NCBI GenBank assembly: GCA_951213105.1
Contig: OX578146.1
Coordinates: forward strand, 55,946,069 to 56,010,068
DNA from: Amaurobius ferox
Lineage: Eukaryota; Arthropoda; Arachnida; Araneae; Amaurobiidae
Direction: 5' to 3'
DNA: 64,000 nucleotides
Below, in pieces: positions 21,806-32,407 of this stretch. The notes beneath the pieces are model-generated. The model saw only the letters and a list, made by a program, of their open reading frames with translations, made no database searches and was not told where the DNA came from. Position numbers and translations under genes: made by a program. Numbering within the stretch: position 1 is the stretch's first letter; each line of letters starts with the position of its first letter.

Positions 21806-22849
21806 GTGTGTACATACTATTTATTTATCTCACAAGGTATTGAAGACTGCCAAGGGAATCTGGCAATTGCTTGCAGCCGTCCCCCCCAACGAACTGTCGA
21901 CTTTATCCGAGGAATACTAGAAATTGACCCTGCAAACTCCTACCCAAAGTTCCAGATATCAGATCAGCCCTCTCCCCTTCCTCCCCAGAGTAGAGTTTTC
22001 TAGAAAACTTATAGCGGAGGGTATTTCCTTTGCAGATGCCTTCAAAGATACTCAAACTTGAAATACTCCGGCGCATTCTGTGCCCCATCCCTACGGATTC
22101 CAGATTTGGCTTTTCAAACTTCGTCTAAGTCTTCCATTGGCCCCCACCCGCCCCACCCTGCCCAAATAATTCTAAAAGGTCTGTTTGGAAATGTCTTCAA
22201 ATTGCAATTACCTCGTGCAGTTGGTGCATTTGATAAGATTTTAGTGATTGTTGATACCATTTCAGCTGATATTCTGCTGAATATCATTGACAGGCAATGA
22301 CCTCCCCCAGTATGATACCTCCTTCTTCGTACAGGACACGTTTTGGTTGATTTTGTCTTCCATAATTATTCTTTTTCTTCCCTCCCTTTGAACTTCCTGG
22401 CCCCTTGTTGACTTCCTACGTGCTTGGAACGACGCTTTGGCAAGATACGCAAAATAATGAGATTTATGATTTTTTTAACTCAATGGTTCGTCCATTTTAT
22501 TTCTCACGTGTAACATATAATATGGCTAATATATTGCTATTTTCCGGTGTGGAATTTGGAGGTGATGTCACAAGTACTCCGTAACGAACGTCATAGTTAC
22601 GAACGTCATATATAATTGTTTCCTTTTTGTGATTTTTTCTTGCCTCCTCCTTCAAAAAAATTATTACATTCCCCCACTTGAGTAGTGGTTAACTCTCCCT
22701 ATGGATGACCCTCTTGAGGGGAATCGTACCAAAAGTGTTTTAATTACGTTCATGAGGATTTTATATATGCACATCGAAACATCGAATTCTAAAACATTCA
22801 GATGAACATTTTTTGTACATTTGTACAATAATATGGGAAAATTAAAGTG
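21806..22849. other. Unrecognised GC-richer stretch
   Basis: 21830-22310 is richer in C than its surroundings and holds two open stretches on the plus strand (21806-22003, 22058-22300) in different frames with proline-rich middle parts. I recognise no domain. It could be an old retroelement or processed-gene relic. A 14-bp direct repeat (TTACGAACGTCATA-like) is at 22581-22611. Confidence 0.4.
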
Positions 22850-23200
22850 ATTAAATAACTGAGCAATCTGCATCCACTGAATCCCAACAAGGCTAGGGAA
22901 TCCTAATTGGCCCTTTGTCTGCATTAAACTGCGTTGGTATGGAAGGGAAGTTTGCATAACGAGCTTCAATTGTAATCCTCTGCTATATTTCAGGACTTAA
23001 TACTCTAACTATTGACATCTCTAGGCGATTTGGGGACGAAGTAAAAATTCGATATTCCATTCTATAAACAGGATAGAATCCTGGAATTAAGCCTGTGTGT
23101 CATTAGGGGCTAAATAAAATGACATGGATCGAATATGGCATTTATTGGAACGAATACAATAGGATTGTCAACGTTTTGCATAATTCTCTTATAATTTACC
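22850..23200. repeat. Dispersed repeat E, copy 2
   Basis: Second diverged copy of the sequence at 16520-16910, same orientation. Confidence 0.45.
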
Positions 23201-23257
23201 TTGCTTTGTTTGTGTTGTAAAGATAATTTTAAATTTTATTGTCTGTGACGTCTAGTG

Positions 23258-23266
23258 ATATATATA

Positions 23267-23299
<33 letters not shown>
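23258..23299. repeat. TA microsatellite
   Basis: About 20 TA units with one TTTA interruption, inside the presumed LTR. Confidence 0.95.
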
Positions 23300-23301
<2 letters not shown>

Positions 23302-23431
23302 CAAATATTAATCGTTATATAGGGAAGTTTCTGAAACATTCCAGAAGTCTCCAAATGTCACCAAATCGGTAATAAATCGCCGAATCTGGAAACTCTTCTT
23401 TTAACTGCAAAATCCTGGCAACCCTCAGCTC

Positions 23432-23459
23432 ACGTCATCCTCACGTCATGCTGACGTCA
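23432..23459 (-). promoter_or_regulatory. Three CRE-like (CREB/ATF) sites, 11-bp spacing
   Basis: ACGTCA at 23432, ACGTCA at 23443, and a full palindromic TGACGTCA at 23452-23459. The spacing is close to one helical turn. They lie about 110 bp upstream of the TATA-like box on the minus strand. Confidence 0.6.
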
Positions 23460-23559
23460 TGCACTTTATTTTCTTCGCCTGGCCTTCGAGACAGACGAAA
23501 GAGGAGACTCCAAACGGGGCACTGCGCTTTCGTAACACTGCCCCCTCCTTAAGACTGCA

Positions 23560-24603
23560 CGTTCCGAGCAGTATTAATCTACCATGGTCCGAAAATGGGG
23601 CCAATTTGTCGATATGGACGACATTTGACTTGGTTGAAGACAATTTCTGGATTTGATGAACGACACTGTTTGTTCTTTTCTTGATGACGTACGGTTCTTT
23701 CCCGTTGTGGCGTAGGCTAAAATCCGGGTCGTCGCTGAGGGTTGAACAGCCACACGTTGTCGCTTTCCTGGAATTGTACTTCATTAGCCTTCATTAGAAT
23801 CGGGTTTTCATTCTATGGGTAGCATTGTTAATCGTCGAACGATGAACCTCCTCCAACAGTACCTGCAGATCTTGCAGATATTCATCAGCCGATGAAGGAC
23901 GATCTTCTAAACATTAGGTCACATGGTAACCGTAGATCCCAGACAAGCAGCATTTCTGATGGAGATGCCAGCCGATTCGTGGACAGCAATTTTGTAGGCC
24001 AGCAGGAACAAAGGTGGGTGACGATCCCAGTCCTGCTGGTTTTTGGATACGTATATGGAGAGCTGACTAAATATCGTTCTGTTGAATCTCTTTACCATAC
24101 CGTCCGATTGAGGATGAAGAGAAGTAGTTCATGTTTTGTCCATACCGAGTAGTTTGCACAATTCCTTAAATATGCCAGAGCTAAAGTTCGTTCCCTGGTT
24201 AGAATGGATGAGAAAGGGAACCCCGTAACGACATATCCAGTTCCCAGTGAGAACTTCATTGATAGATGTAGACTCCTAATCGGGGATTTCGTAAGCTTCT
24301 AGCCATTTTGTTAAGTAGTCCATTACAACTAGGATGTATTTGTTATTGTCTGCAGTTCGTGGTAGTGGTCCCAAAACGTTGAGTGCTATTCTCTCAAAAA
24401 GAGCTACGACATTGCAACTTTGAAGAGGTCCACATATTTACTTTCTCAGTCCCTTCTGAACGCCGCGTTCCCTTGAATTCTTTGCACCAGCGCTCGAAAT
24501 CGGATCTCGTATTGCACCAGAATGAGCGTTCACGAACTTTGTCCAGAGTCTTTATGAAGCCAAAATGTCCTCCAGTGGGGCTGTCGAGTATCTCTTTCAT
24601 ATC
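23560..24603 (-). pseudogene. Ty3/Gypsy integrase relic
   Basis: Reading the minus strand from 24600: a zinc-finger part with HFGFIKTLDKVRERSFW and a lone RWC, then in changing frames the core with LGPLPRT, YILVVMDYLTKW, and an HPQSDGMVKRFN block where the catalytic glutamate is replaced (VKRFN instead of VERFN), then a GPY/F-like part in 23446-23784 with PYVIKKR and SNVVHIDKLAPF. Stops and frame changes are frequent. The order agrees with the purine tract and LTR that follow, so this is one element cut off on its 5' side near the Tc1-like insertion at 24758. It is a different family from the Gypsy at 1-7551. Confidence 0.8.
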
Positions 24604-24757
24604 GTTTTTCCTTGCTTCTTCTCCGACTTTAATCTCAGCATTATTGTTTCCGTTATTCAGTATAAATGCTTTGGCATTGTACTATATGCCAATTGTATAT
24701 GCTATGTTTATTTTCACATCATGATTTTTATTTTACGTTTTCATTTGACGGGTTCTA

Positions 24758-25644
24758 AACGGTGATTCAAAGTGATGAGGCAAAATTTTAAGAAGTGATA
24801 GAACACACACCTAAACAAGCGCCTTTCGACATACAACGCATGGCCGTAAAGCATACGGTAAGCACTAGAGGACGCTATCCCACGAACGCATAAAGAGCCT
24901 GTTATCGCACTCGTCGTCAGTTCCACCGCGGATTTAAGAAGGAAGTGTGTGTTTCAAAAATGAGGAGATGGCCAACATGCACTTCATGTACGGAGCTGCG
25001 GACGGGAATGCAATTAAATCCCAAATCCGTATGTGGATCCAACATGACAGAGCGCCACCCCATTTCAGTGTGGCTGTGCGAAAAGCCTTGGATGCAACAT
25101 TCTGAGGATGGTGGATTAGTCAGGGAGGTGCCATAACTTGGCCGGCACTATCGCCCGACCTCTCATGTCTGGACTTTTTCCAACGAGTCCATGTGGATGA
25201 CGCATCTACGATAGCCATATTGATTCCGCTGAGGAGAATGTTGGCAGGATTTCTCTTGCTGTTGCCGCTGTACGAGAAATGACTGGTGTTTTTGCCAATA
25301 TACGACGATCACTACGTCGCAGGTGTGAGGCCTGCACTCATGCTGGCGGTCGCTGTTTTGAGCAGTGTCTGTAAGTTATCCATTGCAATTCCTTTTGCAA
25401 TATCTCCGATTTCTTATTTTGAGCAGTTTCTGTAAGTTGTCCGGTAAAATGTGCTCTTTGATTTCTGCACTTTCTTCATACCTCCTCTGGTATTTTTGTG
25501 TTCCATCATTTCATGCAATAGTACGTCTTAAACACTAGTGTTTAACCCCTAGAGTTACGACCATGCATTGTATGACGAAAAGTGCGTATTTAGGTGTATT
25601 CTATCACCCGTTAAAGTTTTGCCCCATCGTTTTGTATCACTCTG
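24758..25644 (+). mobile_element. Tc1/mariner-like DNA transposon relic
   Basis: Terminal inverted repeats of about 57 bp: 24758-24815 and the complement of 25590-25644, sharing GATGGGGCAAAACTTTAA-like and GTGATAGAATACACCTAAA-like blocks. TA dinucleotides flank both ends (24756-24757, 25645-25646). Total 887 bp, too short for a full transposase gene of about 1 kb plus ends. Confidence 0.82.
24990..25200 (+). pseudogene. IS630-Tc1-mariner (DDE_3-type) transposase fragment
   Basis: Readable pieces: MWIQHDRAPPHFSVAVRKAL, then after a stop GGAITWPALSPDLSCLDFF. In this transposase group the matching blocks are QHDGAPPHF (second catalytic D) and WIGRGGP...PRSPDLTPLDFFLWG. Both aspartates survive, but the frame is broken by stops and shifts. 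The N-terminal helix-turn-helix part is gone. Confidence 0.75.
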
Positions 25645-25646
25645 TA

Positions 25647-26316
25647 TATATATTTAAGGTGAATTAGTTCAGGTAGAGATGCTATTATGTGGAAAACCTC
25701 TGTACGTGCGGTAGACATCGTACGGCATTGTGGACAGACAGACAGATATATATTTTTATTAATATCTAAAATACACAGTTTCGTTCAAATCATATACAGA
25801 CGCGAAGTTTGATTTTGAAGTATTTTTAATTATCCTACAGCAATGGCTATTATAATACCTCATTTTCCATAGTCACATACTGCAATTTATCTTATATTAA
25901 TATACATTACGGCTATGCGAGGTAGGGAAAAAAGATCTTCACTATTGTTGGCAGTGAAATTTTAACTCCCTTACCTCTATAGGTTCATCCTTATATAGTA
26001 GTTTAAAGTCATTTAGCTTTAAAGTAACTAACTGCATTTTGAAAGAATCAGATATTGTCCTTGATGATTCAGCAATACTGGGTCTGTTGACGTCATCGGG
26101 ATACTTAGGGTAGGGTAAAAATGAAAATGTGAACTGGCTGTACGTTAAAATAGAATCGGTGTGGTATCTGATTTGTCTTTTCCGCTTGATCTTATATCGA
26201 CTAGATATGAAGTGGAAAAATATAGTAAATATCATTTTAGCTCGAACTAAAAGATTCAATTGTTAAATTTTATAATTAATAGTTAAAAGACATCATTTTT
26301 ATTTTTTTTAACCTTT
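25647..26316. other. No gene seen
   Basis: The minus-strand ORF at 25942-26259 (105 codons) has no recognisable domain. I leave it uncalled. Confidence 0.5.
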
Positions 26317-26330
26317 TAGAGGAAAGGGGT

Positions 26331-26718
26331 TGTTGTTGTTGAGACCCAGACCGTTCGACCTACCAGAAAGGTGTAAGGTAACCGTTTGGACGGCCGGGAA
26401 GTGCCACCCAATTTAGATCGGAACCCAGTGGGGGAGGCATCCACAGGGACCGTATCATCCTTCCCCTAACACCAACCTCTAGGAAGGACTTACGGACCCA
26501 CATGTTTAACGTGATCGTACTCCTCATGAACACGGCGGCAGTTGCTGCAGCGTGCAAATCCAGCCCGCAAACCACCGAGCCACCGCGCCCGAAATGTGCC
26601 AACAACACGAGGTGTTTCCAGGTGGTCAGCCACCCAAGTACTAACCGCGCCCGATGCTGCTGATATCGGTGATCTAACGAGAACGTGTGTTTTCAGCACG
26701 GTACGGTCTTTGGCTCAT
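26331..26718 (-). mobile_element. Chimeric 5S rRNA-tRNA SINE
   Basis: Minus strand, 5' to 3': an almost full-length 5S rRNA-like head (26714-26598), a joint ACATTTC, a tRNA-like head GGGCGCGGTGGCTCGGTGG (26590-26572), the same body as the SINEs at 7.7-8.3 kb, and a CAACAACAACAA tail (26331-26342 on the plus strand). In the tRNA part the stretch that holds the B box GGTTCGATTCC in other copies is missing (the head jumps from TTTGCGGGC to TGGATTTGCACG). Target duplication: TAGAGGAAAGGGGT (26317-26330) and ATAGAGGCAAAGGTGT (26719-26734), one indel and one mismatch. So 5S, tRNA and body were inserted as one unit. Chimeric 5S-tRNA SINEs are known from vertebrates (AmnSINE1); the case here is read from sequence only. 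Confidence 0.82.
26598..26714 (-). rRNA. 5S rRNA-like sequence, head of the SINE
   Basis: 117 bases. On the minus strand it begins GCCAAAGACCGTACC, contains GTTCTCGTTAGATCACCGA, TCGGGCGCGGTTAGTACTTG and GGTGGCTGACCACCTGG, and ends CACCTCGTGTTGTTGGC. This follows animal 5S rRNA closely, including its start (GCC) and its pairing end (GGC). The A-box, intermediate-element and C-box parts of the internal promoter are mostly kept. Not a functional ribosomal gene: helix changes and its position inside a SINE speak against it. Confidence 0.9.
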
Positions 26719-26734
26719 ATAGAGGCAAAGGTGT

Positions 26735-26943
26735 TGTTGTTGTTGAGACCCAGACCGTCCGACCTACCAGAAAGGTGTAAGGTAACTGTATGGACGGCCG
26801 GGAAGTGCCACCCAATTTAGACCGGAACCCAGTGGGGGAGGCATCCACAGGGACCGTACCCTCCTTCCCCTACCACCAACATCTCGGAAGGACTTACGGA
26901 CCCACATGTTTAACGTGATCGTACTCCGCATGAACACGGCGGC
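26735..26943 (-). mobile_element. 5'-truncated SINE of the same family
   Basis: Lacks both heads; on the minus strand it begins at GCCGCCGTGTTCATG and ends with a CAACAACAACAA tail. Flanked by a perfect 16-bp duplication ATAGAGGCAAAGGTGT (26719-26734 and 26944-26959). The left one is shared with the chimeric SINE beside it. Confidence 0.92.
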
Positions 26944-26959
26944 ATAGAGGCAAAGGTGT

Positions 26960-28180
26960 GTAAGTATTCTGAAAATTTCTTTGCATCGCCACCCCTAGTT
27001 GAAATCTTCAAAGATTTGAATTTTTCATTTGATATTGAGGCTGAGATGGATCGAAAGAAATGGAACTTAAGACTTTATCTAGAGTGAAAATGTAAGCATA
27101 GCGGTTTTTGTTTATTTCTTTGTATTGTCGCTCTTAATTTGAAATTTTTGAAATATTAGTTCTGCCCGTTGATCCGAAAACTGAGGCGGATGGAATGAGA
27201 CCAACAGGGATGTTCTGGCTCAATTGAAACTGCTCGATTATTTTGAAATTAGAACGAATTACCTGCCTTTGTCGGGGACCTAAATAAATGCCCACTACTT
27301 AAATAATGCCATTCAGATTCCAAATCTCCAAATCCAAATCGGCCCAAAATGCGAAATCTTTAGTTAAAAACAAAAAGCGCCGCTCCACAAAAGTTGAAAG
27401 ATAAAACAATAAAATAAACGATCATGCCAAAGGATTTCCCCTTCTGTATGCGTATATTAAATAACGTTGTCGGGTGGGCCGCCGACAGGTCGAAAATTGT
27501 ACAGAACGCCTAAAATCTTACAGGTCTACTTACTTTTAAAAAATGGCATAAAAATAAATTATAAATTGAAAAACTATTTCTTTGTTGGAATGCGAAGATA
27601 TGCAGCCAACAATTTGTGAAATAAGAGAAACGTTCTAATTTTAGTTTATCGGGTGTTTCGAAAAAATAATTACAGCCCCCCCCCCCCCCCCGAAAAAGAA
27701 AAGTCGATGTATTTGAAAAATAGATAACTATGAAGGATATGTTCTTCAAGTGTGATTAAGAACATTTTTTCGATCTTTCGATGATGATAATATTTCTGTC
27801 ACTGAAGAACCTATTTGTGTGAATATCGCGTGATTATCGCTCAAAATTGTGCTGAAACACAAACTGACTAAAAACCTAATTCGAATAAAAACATTCCATG
27901 GTTGCGCGACACATGGATTTATCTCTGAATTCTGCATACACTTACATATTTTATTTAATTGAAATAAATTTTTAATGATTTGATTATCTCTTCACTCCGT
28001 CACCTCTAATTCGAATTTTCGAAAATTTATGTTTCTCCATTAGTCTCGTAGCTATATCGCATCGAAAGGCACAAAAGCCAATCATCTACCTATAATCAGA
28101 GGATTCCTAATTTTAACATGTCTTCCAATCAGTCAGTTAGTTTAGTGCAAAGTATATAAATTGAAATTAGAACACACTGA
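26960..28180. other. No gene seen; C16 run at 27676-27691
   Basis: Mixed AT-rich sequence. Minus-strand ORFs at 27510-27749 and 27746-27937 have no recognisable domain; the first owes a glycine run to the C tract. Confidence 0.55.
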
Positions 28181-28265
28181 TTTCAATCTGATGAAGAAGG
28201 ATCATAATTGTCTTGAAACAACTGCAGTCTACTTATGTTAAAGAAATACAATGTATTTGTGTTCT
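28181..28265 (+). repeat. Possible Penelope-like tail with CTGATGA...GAAA
   Basis: CTGATGA at 28188-28194, then a 20-base spacer and GAAAC. Same arrangement as at 21662 but a different sequence around it. Stem II pairs poorly, so the ribozyme reading is weak. Confidence 0.25.
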
Positions 28266-29104
28266 CTCAAGCAGCAGTGGCGTATATTGTAAATGAATTT
28301 TCAACAATATGGCAGTCATTTTGCGTTTCATCCACGCAAGAATGGGATGAAACATTTGTAGCGTGTCTTTAAATCAATAAATTGCCCAAGAGAAATTGTG
28401 TCGTATACAAGTTTTACTCATTTTTATCACCCATAGTTCTGAATTGACCCTTGGTGGAAAGTTTGATAATCAATATTTTTTTTAGGAAGTTGGTGTCTTA
28501 TGTCTTGAAGAGTACCCATGTTAAATTTGGTGGTGTTTTTGATACGAATGTTTCTCAAGAAGGATATTTTATTTGAATTACTCTGCACATTGGAATTTCT
28601 TAAATGGATGATTCGTACAAAACATTAACTCATTTCTAAAACACGGTGGGAGAAATAAAATAAATGGCAAAACTTATTGGTGCAAAATATGAATTAAAAT
28701 ATGTCACTAATATGTACTTATTGAACGTCTTTAATGTGTGTCCCTAGGTCACCTAGAAGGCTGAATCTATACACAGTTACAGTATCGATTACGAATCAAA
28801 ATCTAACGAAGCCGGAATTCCTATTTTCCATCTTGTGAAGATAAGTTTTTTTTAAAAGGCTTGAAAAATCAACTCTAAAAGCTATATTGCGCATCTAGAT
28901 TAGTGTTTCCCAATCTTTGAGAGACCGTTGCCTTTGCATTTTTTTTTTTTACCAGAACCCAGTCCCAACAAATTGACTCGTAAATACACCTCGAATTATT
29001 TTTTTAAGTTCATACATTAAACTAACATAAGTAATTGATCATGCCATAATCATAAAGTTTATTAGTACATTTATGTATCTACGGTGTGGCACGTTAATAA
29101 ATAT
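28266..29104. other. No gene seen; hAT-like end at 28901-28920
   Basis: TAGTGTTTCCCAATCTTTGA at 28901-28920 resembles the CAGTGTTTCCCAACCTTT end of many hAT transposons. No matching opposite end was found, so this is a fragment at best. Confidence 0.35.
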
Positions 29105-29111
29105 AAAAAAA

Positions 29112-30116
29112 TCTGATGTGGGCAACACATGACTTTCCTTATATAATGCAATGAATTTAGCACTTTTACAGTACAAAAATAGGTTTTTCTTATAGTAGAT
29201 ACTTATATGCTTTCCAAGATATTGAATTTTCGACAATTAGTCGTCATTTCCATTGATTTAGCGTCATTTTAATCCATTTGGTGAGATTTTCGTTAATTTG
29301 ACAACATTTCAAAAAGTCGCCAAGTTGGCTACATTCCGCCAAATTCGTCGCCGAAATCTCGCCAAGCTTTACTGACGGAGAAATAAGTTATTCTTATAGC
29401 AGATAAATGACTATTGGCGTTCAAATACAAAAGTATTACTCGAAGTATCTTTTCTCATGAATGGAACGAGCTAGATCCACGAGAATGATGTCAACCAATT
29501 TATCACATGGTATTACATATGAAAAGTGAACATGTTTCTTAATAAGAAATATATTTTTTTTTATTTTATATGACTTTTTAATAATTTTTTTTAAAAGTGC
29601 AATATCTCTTGAACGGTTCATGTTAGCGTTCTATAATTTAGGTTAATCGTTTTCTAATGAAAAATTACAAAAGAGATGTCTATTTGCGTAACTTTATTAG
29701 CGGTTTTGATTTTTTGACGATTTTTTCAAAATTTCACTCGAAAATTTAAGGGGGTTCTGAACATTCGATTACGTTTAAAAACAACAGGCTTCCAGTGTTT
29801 ACGGATTGTGATGTTTGTACCAAATTTCGTTCAAATCGGTCCATTCGTTTGTCAGTTATCGTCTCCACAGACTCACTGCCACACTCACACACACACACAT
29901 ACTTTCATACACACACACACACACACACACACATACTTTCATACACACACACACATACTTTCATACACACACACACACACACACAGACATCACTTCAAAA
30001 ATGTTTGATTCGTGATCACGGATGCTTGAAACGTTCTCTCCCGTCGAAAACTTGAATTTGAATTTTCGACCCCGTCACAATACTTTCCTTATACATTATG
30101 CATATAAGGAAAGTAA
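29112..30116 (+). mobile_element. Helentron-like repeat, subfamily A, complete
   Basis: Begins TCTGATGTGGGCAACACATG and ends with the hairpin ACTTTCCTTATACATTATGC and ATATAAGGAAAGTAA. The CA tract (29880-29985) has three ATACTTTCATA spacers. ORFs in three frames across the CA tract are not genes. Confidence 0.72.
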
Positions 30117-30275
30117 TTATATTTGAATAAGTTATCAATAACTGGACAGTTGGAATCGTGCAGCATATTGTAATTTATTCAATACCAACATCATTAAATT
30201 AATTTGTGTTGATTTACATTGACATATCCCATTCTTATCACCAGAAATGTATAATATTATTCAGTACTAGCAATA

Positions 30276-32407
30276 TACCCGTTCTTCGTACGGAGTATAT
30301 AATATAAAGAAACTAAACATTCACAATCATAAATTTCTATAATATACTAAAGGATATTATTAATTAAAATATTTAATTAAAATATTTAATGTAATGCTCC
30401 TAAAAAGCAGTTTAAGAATCTATGTTCTCGCTATACAAAATATGCCCTTGTGTTGGTTGAAGATCATATGTATTACCATATGAGTTTTAAAAATTTTTGT
30501 TAAAATAAAACAGATGACGTAATAAATTGAATCTATCAATCACCCCTGTAAAGATTATCCATACTACAACGTATGTGTTTCTAAAATATTAAACAGATGG
30601 CGTTAATATATATATTAAAATATATACAAAAATACCTGTAATACTTACATTCTCGTAGATTAGAAAATATACACGTGCATTTGTAGAACATTTCCCATAC
30701 TAGGTACAATATATGAGTTTCAACAATTTTTACCAAAATAAAACAGTAACGCAATAAATTGAAAATATCCGAGCATTAGTACAATCTCCGAAAATAGCAA
30801 TATAATAATAATGTTTAAACGTAAAGACTGTAATTGATATAAACCAGTTAAAAATGCAATATCGATAAAATTTATTAACACTTTACAACAAAGTTGAAAA
30901 GTGTTTGTGATTTTGTTCATTCTGTCTGTCTGTCTGTCTGTCTGTCTGCCCGTTAGCACGATAACAGCTATAAAAATGACTTTATCAAAATGAAAGTTTA
31001 GTATGCTGTTCAGACGGTCTATGAGACTTAAGAGAATATAAATGAATAATACCACCCAATTAGTTTTGGATTGAAAAAACGGGCTGAAAAAATGAAATAC
31101 ATTGAACCCTATATGGGACCTAAGTTTTCAAACATTTTTAAGCGAATTTAAGATTCACAAACTGATTCGAAAGGTTTAGGAAATATTCAAATTGTCCCAT
31201 AAAATATATAAAAAAATTTCAGCAAAATATATTCAGTAGTTTCTTAAATAAATATTAAAATAATAATTACACCCTTTATATGGAGATATCACGTGACCAT
31301 TATATGAAGAGATCACGTGACCCACTTCAAAATAAAATATGGCACATATATTGTGTCAAAATCGCTATTTTTAAAGTTCTTTTTAATTCATATTTAGTGT
31401 TGCATCCATCCTAAAACCGCTTTATTTCTGCTTAAATTCTGTGCATCTACATACTGAAACAAAGCAATTACAATATATTTGAGTGAAAACGATCGTCCAA
31501 CTTTGATTATTTCTACAACGAAGCCTAATTTTCACTTATGGAGAATGTAAACACCCAAAGATGTAGAATGAGTTTTATAAGAATTGCTGCATTTCTTTAA
31601 CGCAAATTATTTAGCGCATGGAGTCTGCAATGTAACTGATATGAATGAAACATTCATTGATTTTACACAAGGAAGACGATTTTTTCGATGAAGTTTTAAG
31701 CATAGAGTTAAATTACTTGTTCCTCCATGGTTTTAAGTTTTTAAATAAAATAAATTATTATAGTATTGTGATGAATAAAAGGAATAGAAAATGTTTATGG
31801 GTGAAATGTTGCTTTTATAGAGATACAACCAGGCGATTTATATTTCGGTGACGTCATTTGAATGAAGCTCATTTGTTTTTGATGCAGTTTTCAATTGTAT
31901 TAAATTATTGCAGTAGTATAATAATTTTAAAAATATTACAGATGAATGTATCGAATTTTAGAGATGTTTAATTAAAATTGCATTGAAATTGGAAAGTGTT
32001 TCATAATCAATGCTTTATGCATGATCGATCTTTCTTTTTTTACATACATATCTTTATTATTTAAATCAGAAAATATTTATTTAAAATCGTCTGCTGCATA
32101 AACACATAGGATTTAAATCAGTTGCTAAGCGACATGATAAAATGTTCTTCAAATAAATTGGTGGAAAGAATATTGTCTGCATAATACTATCTCTATGAAA
32201 AGTTTAGCTGTGCGTTTTTACTTAATATCTAGACAAACCTTGTATCTAGAATCTCGGCACATGGACTAAATTTCAAGTGGGTCTATTCCAAATCTACCCC
32301 GAAAATTTCATCCAATTCGGTGCAACCTTTCTCCAGTGATGATGAAACAAACAAGCACACAAATAAACACACAAACATATTTTCAATTTACAGGTATTTA
32401 TGTAGAT
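30276..32407 (+). repeat. Dispersed repeat D, copy 2, with repeat C nested inside
   Basis: Starts ACTAGCAATATACCCG, a start seen in many invertebrate repeats, and ends with AATTTCATCCAATTCGGTGC and an ACAAATAAACACACAAAC tail. Parts 30276-30875 and 32041-32407 match 11149-12232; the middle is repeat C. Confidence 0.72.
30876..32040 (+). repeat. Dispersed repeat C, copy 2 (nested)
   Basis: Begins AACACTTTACAAC after AAAATTTATT and ends near GATCTTTCTTT. The uninterrupted site is at about 11641-11668 in the other copy of repeat D. Contains a TCTG microsatellite (30925-30948). Confidence 0.8.

Larger units (their letters stand above)
23240..23537 (-). repeat. LTR of a degenerate Gypsy element (minus strand)
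   Basis: On the minus strand a purine tract (TTAAGGAGGGGGC, 23540-23552) is followed at 23537 by TGTTACGAAAGCG, a typical LTR start. Three CRE-like sites (23432-23459) and a TATA-like CTATATAACG (23313-23322) follow in promoter order. The inner end is not resolved. Confidence 0.6.

Noticed and set aside
25942..26259. 105-codon minus-strand gene
   Set aside because: No domain, no conserved context, length within chance for AT-rich DNA.
26598..26714. Functional 5S rRNA gene
   Set aside because: Embedded in a SINE between target duplications and carrying helix-disrupting changes.
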